The notes beneath the pieces are model-generated. The model did no database searches. It was not told the origin of the DNA and worked only from the letters and a program-made list of their open reading frames with translations. A DNA stretch of 64,000 nt from Nitrosomonas sp. (GTDB lineage Bacteria; Pseudomonadota; Gammaproteobacteria; Burkholderiales; Nitrosomonadaceae). The stretch is taken from contig NZ_JAHBZY010000002.1 in the NCBI RefSeq assembly GCF_019635155.1, forward strand, positions 231,209 through 295,208, in the 5' to 3' direction. Numbering within the stretch: position 1 is the first letter of the stretch; each line of letters opens with the position of its first letter. A program made the translations under genes and the position numbers. Shown in pieces: positions 63,093 to 64,000 of the stretch.

Positions 63093-63779
63093 ATGATCTA
63101 TAACCCGGCTCATTTATTACCGGCCATTGAAATTGAGATAGGCACTTCGCAACCGGTGTACGCGGTTATTTGGTTACATGGTTTAGGTGCCGATGGTCAT
63201 GATTTTGTTCCAATCGTTAAAGAATTAAACATACCTTCCGGAGTGTCGATTCGGTTTGTTTTTCCGCATGCACCCGAACGACCTGTCAGCATTAACAATG
63301 GCTATATCATGCGTGCTTGGTATGATATTCATGCTGCCGATATTGGGTGGCAGCAAGATGAAGCCGGTATTCGCGCTTCACAAAAAGCCATCGATCAAAT
63401 GATCGAACGAGAGATTGAGCGAGGAATATCCTCGCGGAATATTTTTCTGGCCGGGTTTTCACAAGGAGGGGCGATGGCATTGCATGTCGGGCTACGGCAA
63501 ACTATGCCATTGGCCGGAATTATCGCGCTATCTTGTTATTTACCGCTGGCTGAGATGCTGAATTCGGAGGCAAGCATAGTAAATGCTTCGATTCCGATAT
63601 TAATGATGCACGGTATACATGACCCGATAGTGCCGCTTGCACTTGCTATGTATTCCAAGGAAAAATTATTGTCCGCGAAATATTCGCTGGAATGGCATCA
63701 ATATCCAATGGCCCACTCCGTATGTGCGGAAGAGATTGATGACATCAGCCGTTGGCTACAAGGAAAGTTGGCTCGGTAA
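63093..63779 (+). CDS. Carboxylesterase (phospholipase/carboxylesterase family)
   Basis: A 228-residue alpha/beta hydrolase. Motifs are WLHGLGADGHDF (oxyanion loop), FPHAPERPVS, the nucleophile elbow GFSQGGAMAL with its Ser, HGIHDPIVP with the Asp and HQYPMAHSVC with the His. No signal peptide. Ribosome site weak. Family members hydrolyse short acyl esters; natural substrate unknown. The next gene is convergent with a gap of about 80 bp. Confidence 0.9.
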   Translation: MIYNPAHLLPAIEIEIGTSQPVYAVIWLHGLGADGHDFVPIVKELNIPSGVSIRFVFPHAPERPVSINNGYIMRAWYDIHAADIGWQQDEAGIRASQKAIDQMIEREIERGISSRNIFLAGFSQGGAMALHVGLRQTMPLAGIIALSCYLPLAEMLNSEASIVNASIPILMMHGIHDPIVPLALAMYSKEKLLSAKYSLEWHQYPMAHSVCAEEIDDISRWLQGKLAR

Positions 63780-63861
63780 ATGTCATCGAGGGTGAGATCG
63801 TCGTATCAAAAATAGCCGAAGGCGGGTGGAAACCGATTCAGAGGATAGATGATTGAGATCT

Positions 63862-64000
63862 CTAATACGCATTATCTTTTTTGAAGACGACGAGGACGGT
63901 TTTGAAGATGATCCAGAGGTCGAGCCAGATGGACCAGTTTTTGAGGTAGTAGAGGTCATGCTCGATGCGGGCCTTCATTTTCTCGAGGGCCTCGGTTTCG
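63862..64000 (-). CDS. C-terminal fragment of polyprenyl glycosylphosphotransferase
   Basis: The last 46 codons of a gene whose 5' part is outside the window. The sequence ARIEHDLYYLKNWSIWLDLW ending KKDNAY is the hallmark C-terminus of undecaprenyl-phosphate sugar phosphotransferases (WcaJ/EpsB-type). These attach the first sugar of an exopolysaccharide repeat to the lipid carrier. Codons are markedly C-ending (CTC, GTC, ATC), unlike the rest of the window. The exact family member cannot be told from the tail. Confidence 0.85.
   Translation of the reverse strand, partial: ETEALEKMKARIEHDLYYLKNWSIWLDLWIIFKTVLVVFKKDNAY

Overview
The window looks like a stretch of betaproteobacterial chromosome, most likely from a Nitrosomonas-type (Nitrosomonadaceae) organism. 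This is inferred from the gene order rpoE-rseA-rseB-mucD ... lepA-lepB-rnc-era-pdxJ-acpS-nagZ, an EarP/EF-P pair carrying the arginine variant, a PEP-CTERM surface protein, a group III truncated globin and a moderately AT-rich base composition. No 16S or ammonia-oxidation gene is present, so the assignment cannot be proved here. I saw no tRNA, rRNA, CRISPR array, intact insertion sequence or prophage.

Left third (1-28 kb) is mainly housekeeping. It holds a malic enzyme cut by the window edge, a truncated globin next to a diguanylate cyclase, an SH3-type lipoprotein, a universal stress protein, and earP with efp. A complete SUF iron-sulfur assembly locus (iscR-sufA-sufBCDSU-nfu) lies on the minus strand behind two tandem IscR-type operators. 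Then come the envelope-stress locus rpoE-rseAB-mucD, a co-directional block of translation and maturation genes (glutaredoxin, lepA, lepB, DUF4845, rnc, era, pdxJ, acpS, nagZ), and lpdA. recO, often found between era and pdxJ in this order, is absent there.

Middle (28-43 kb) is more accessory. It holds a His-rich secreted protein, a secreted class-3-type lipase, and the complete three-gene AmmeMemoRadiSam operon (MEMO, AMMECR1, radical SAM). That operon is preceded by a 5-copy heptanucleotide repeat and a strongly structured leader that can pair with its ribosome binding site. A PEP-CTERM protein, CorA, an unannotated 58-residue protein and a DUF2780-type lipoprotein follow. The most interesting locus is 36801-42737. 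Four tightly packed genes encode a zinc-ribbon (TackOD1-like) protein with a degenerate GGDEF-like end, a membrane GT2 polysaccharide synthase, a TolC-type outer-membrane protein fused to a GH18-like barrel, and an HlyD-type adaptor. I read it as a candidate synthase-plus-tripartite-exporter system for an extracellular polysaccharide.

Right third (43-64 kb) mixes housekeeping and signalling genes: an MDR oxidoreductase, priA, an unknown lipoprotein, a Rieske oxygenase, an EamA transporter, small membrane proteins, a GNAT enzyme and a periplasmic alpha-carbonic anhydrase. It also has a PAS-GGDEF-EAL protein, an FtsH-type protease, a PleD-like cyclase whose first receiver lacks its phosphoacceptor, a large EF-hand membrane protein, a Tat-exported transglutaminase-like protein and an esterase. 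The right edge cuts a polyprenyl glycosylphosphotransferase whose codons are far more GC-rich than the rest. Three GGDEF enzymes plus the GGDEF-like protein in the polysaccharide locus suggest that cyclic-di-GMP and surface polysaccharide are a theme of the region.
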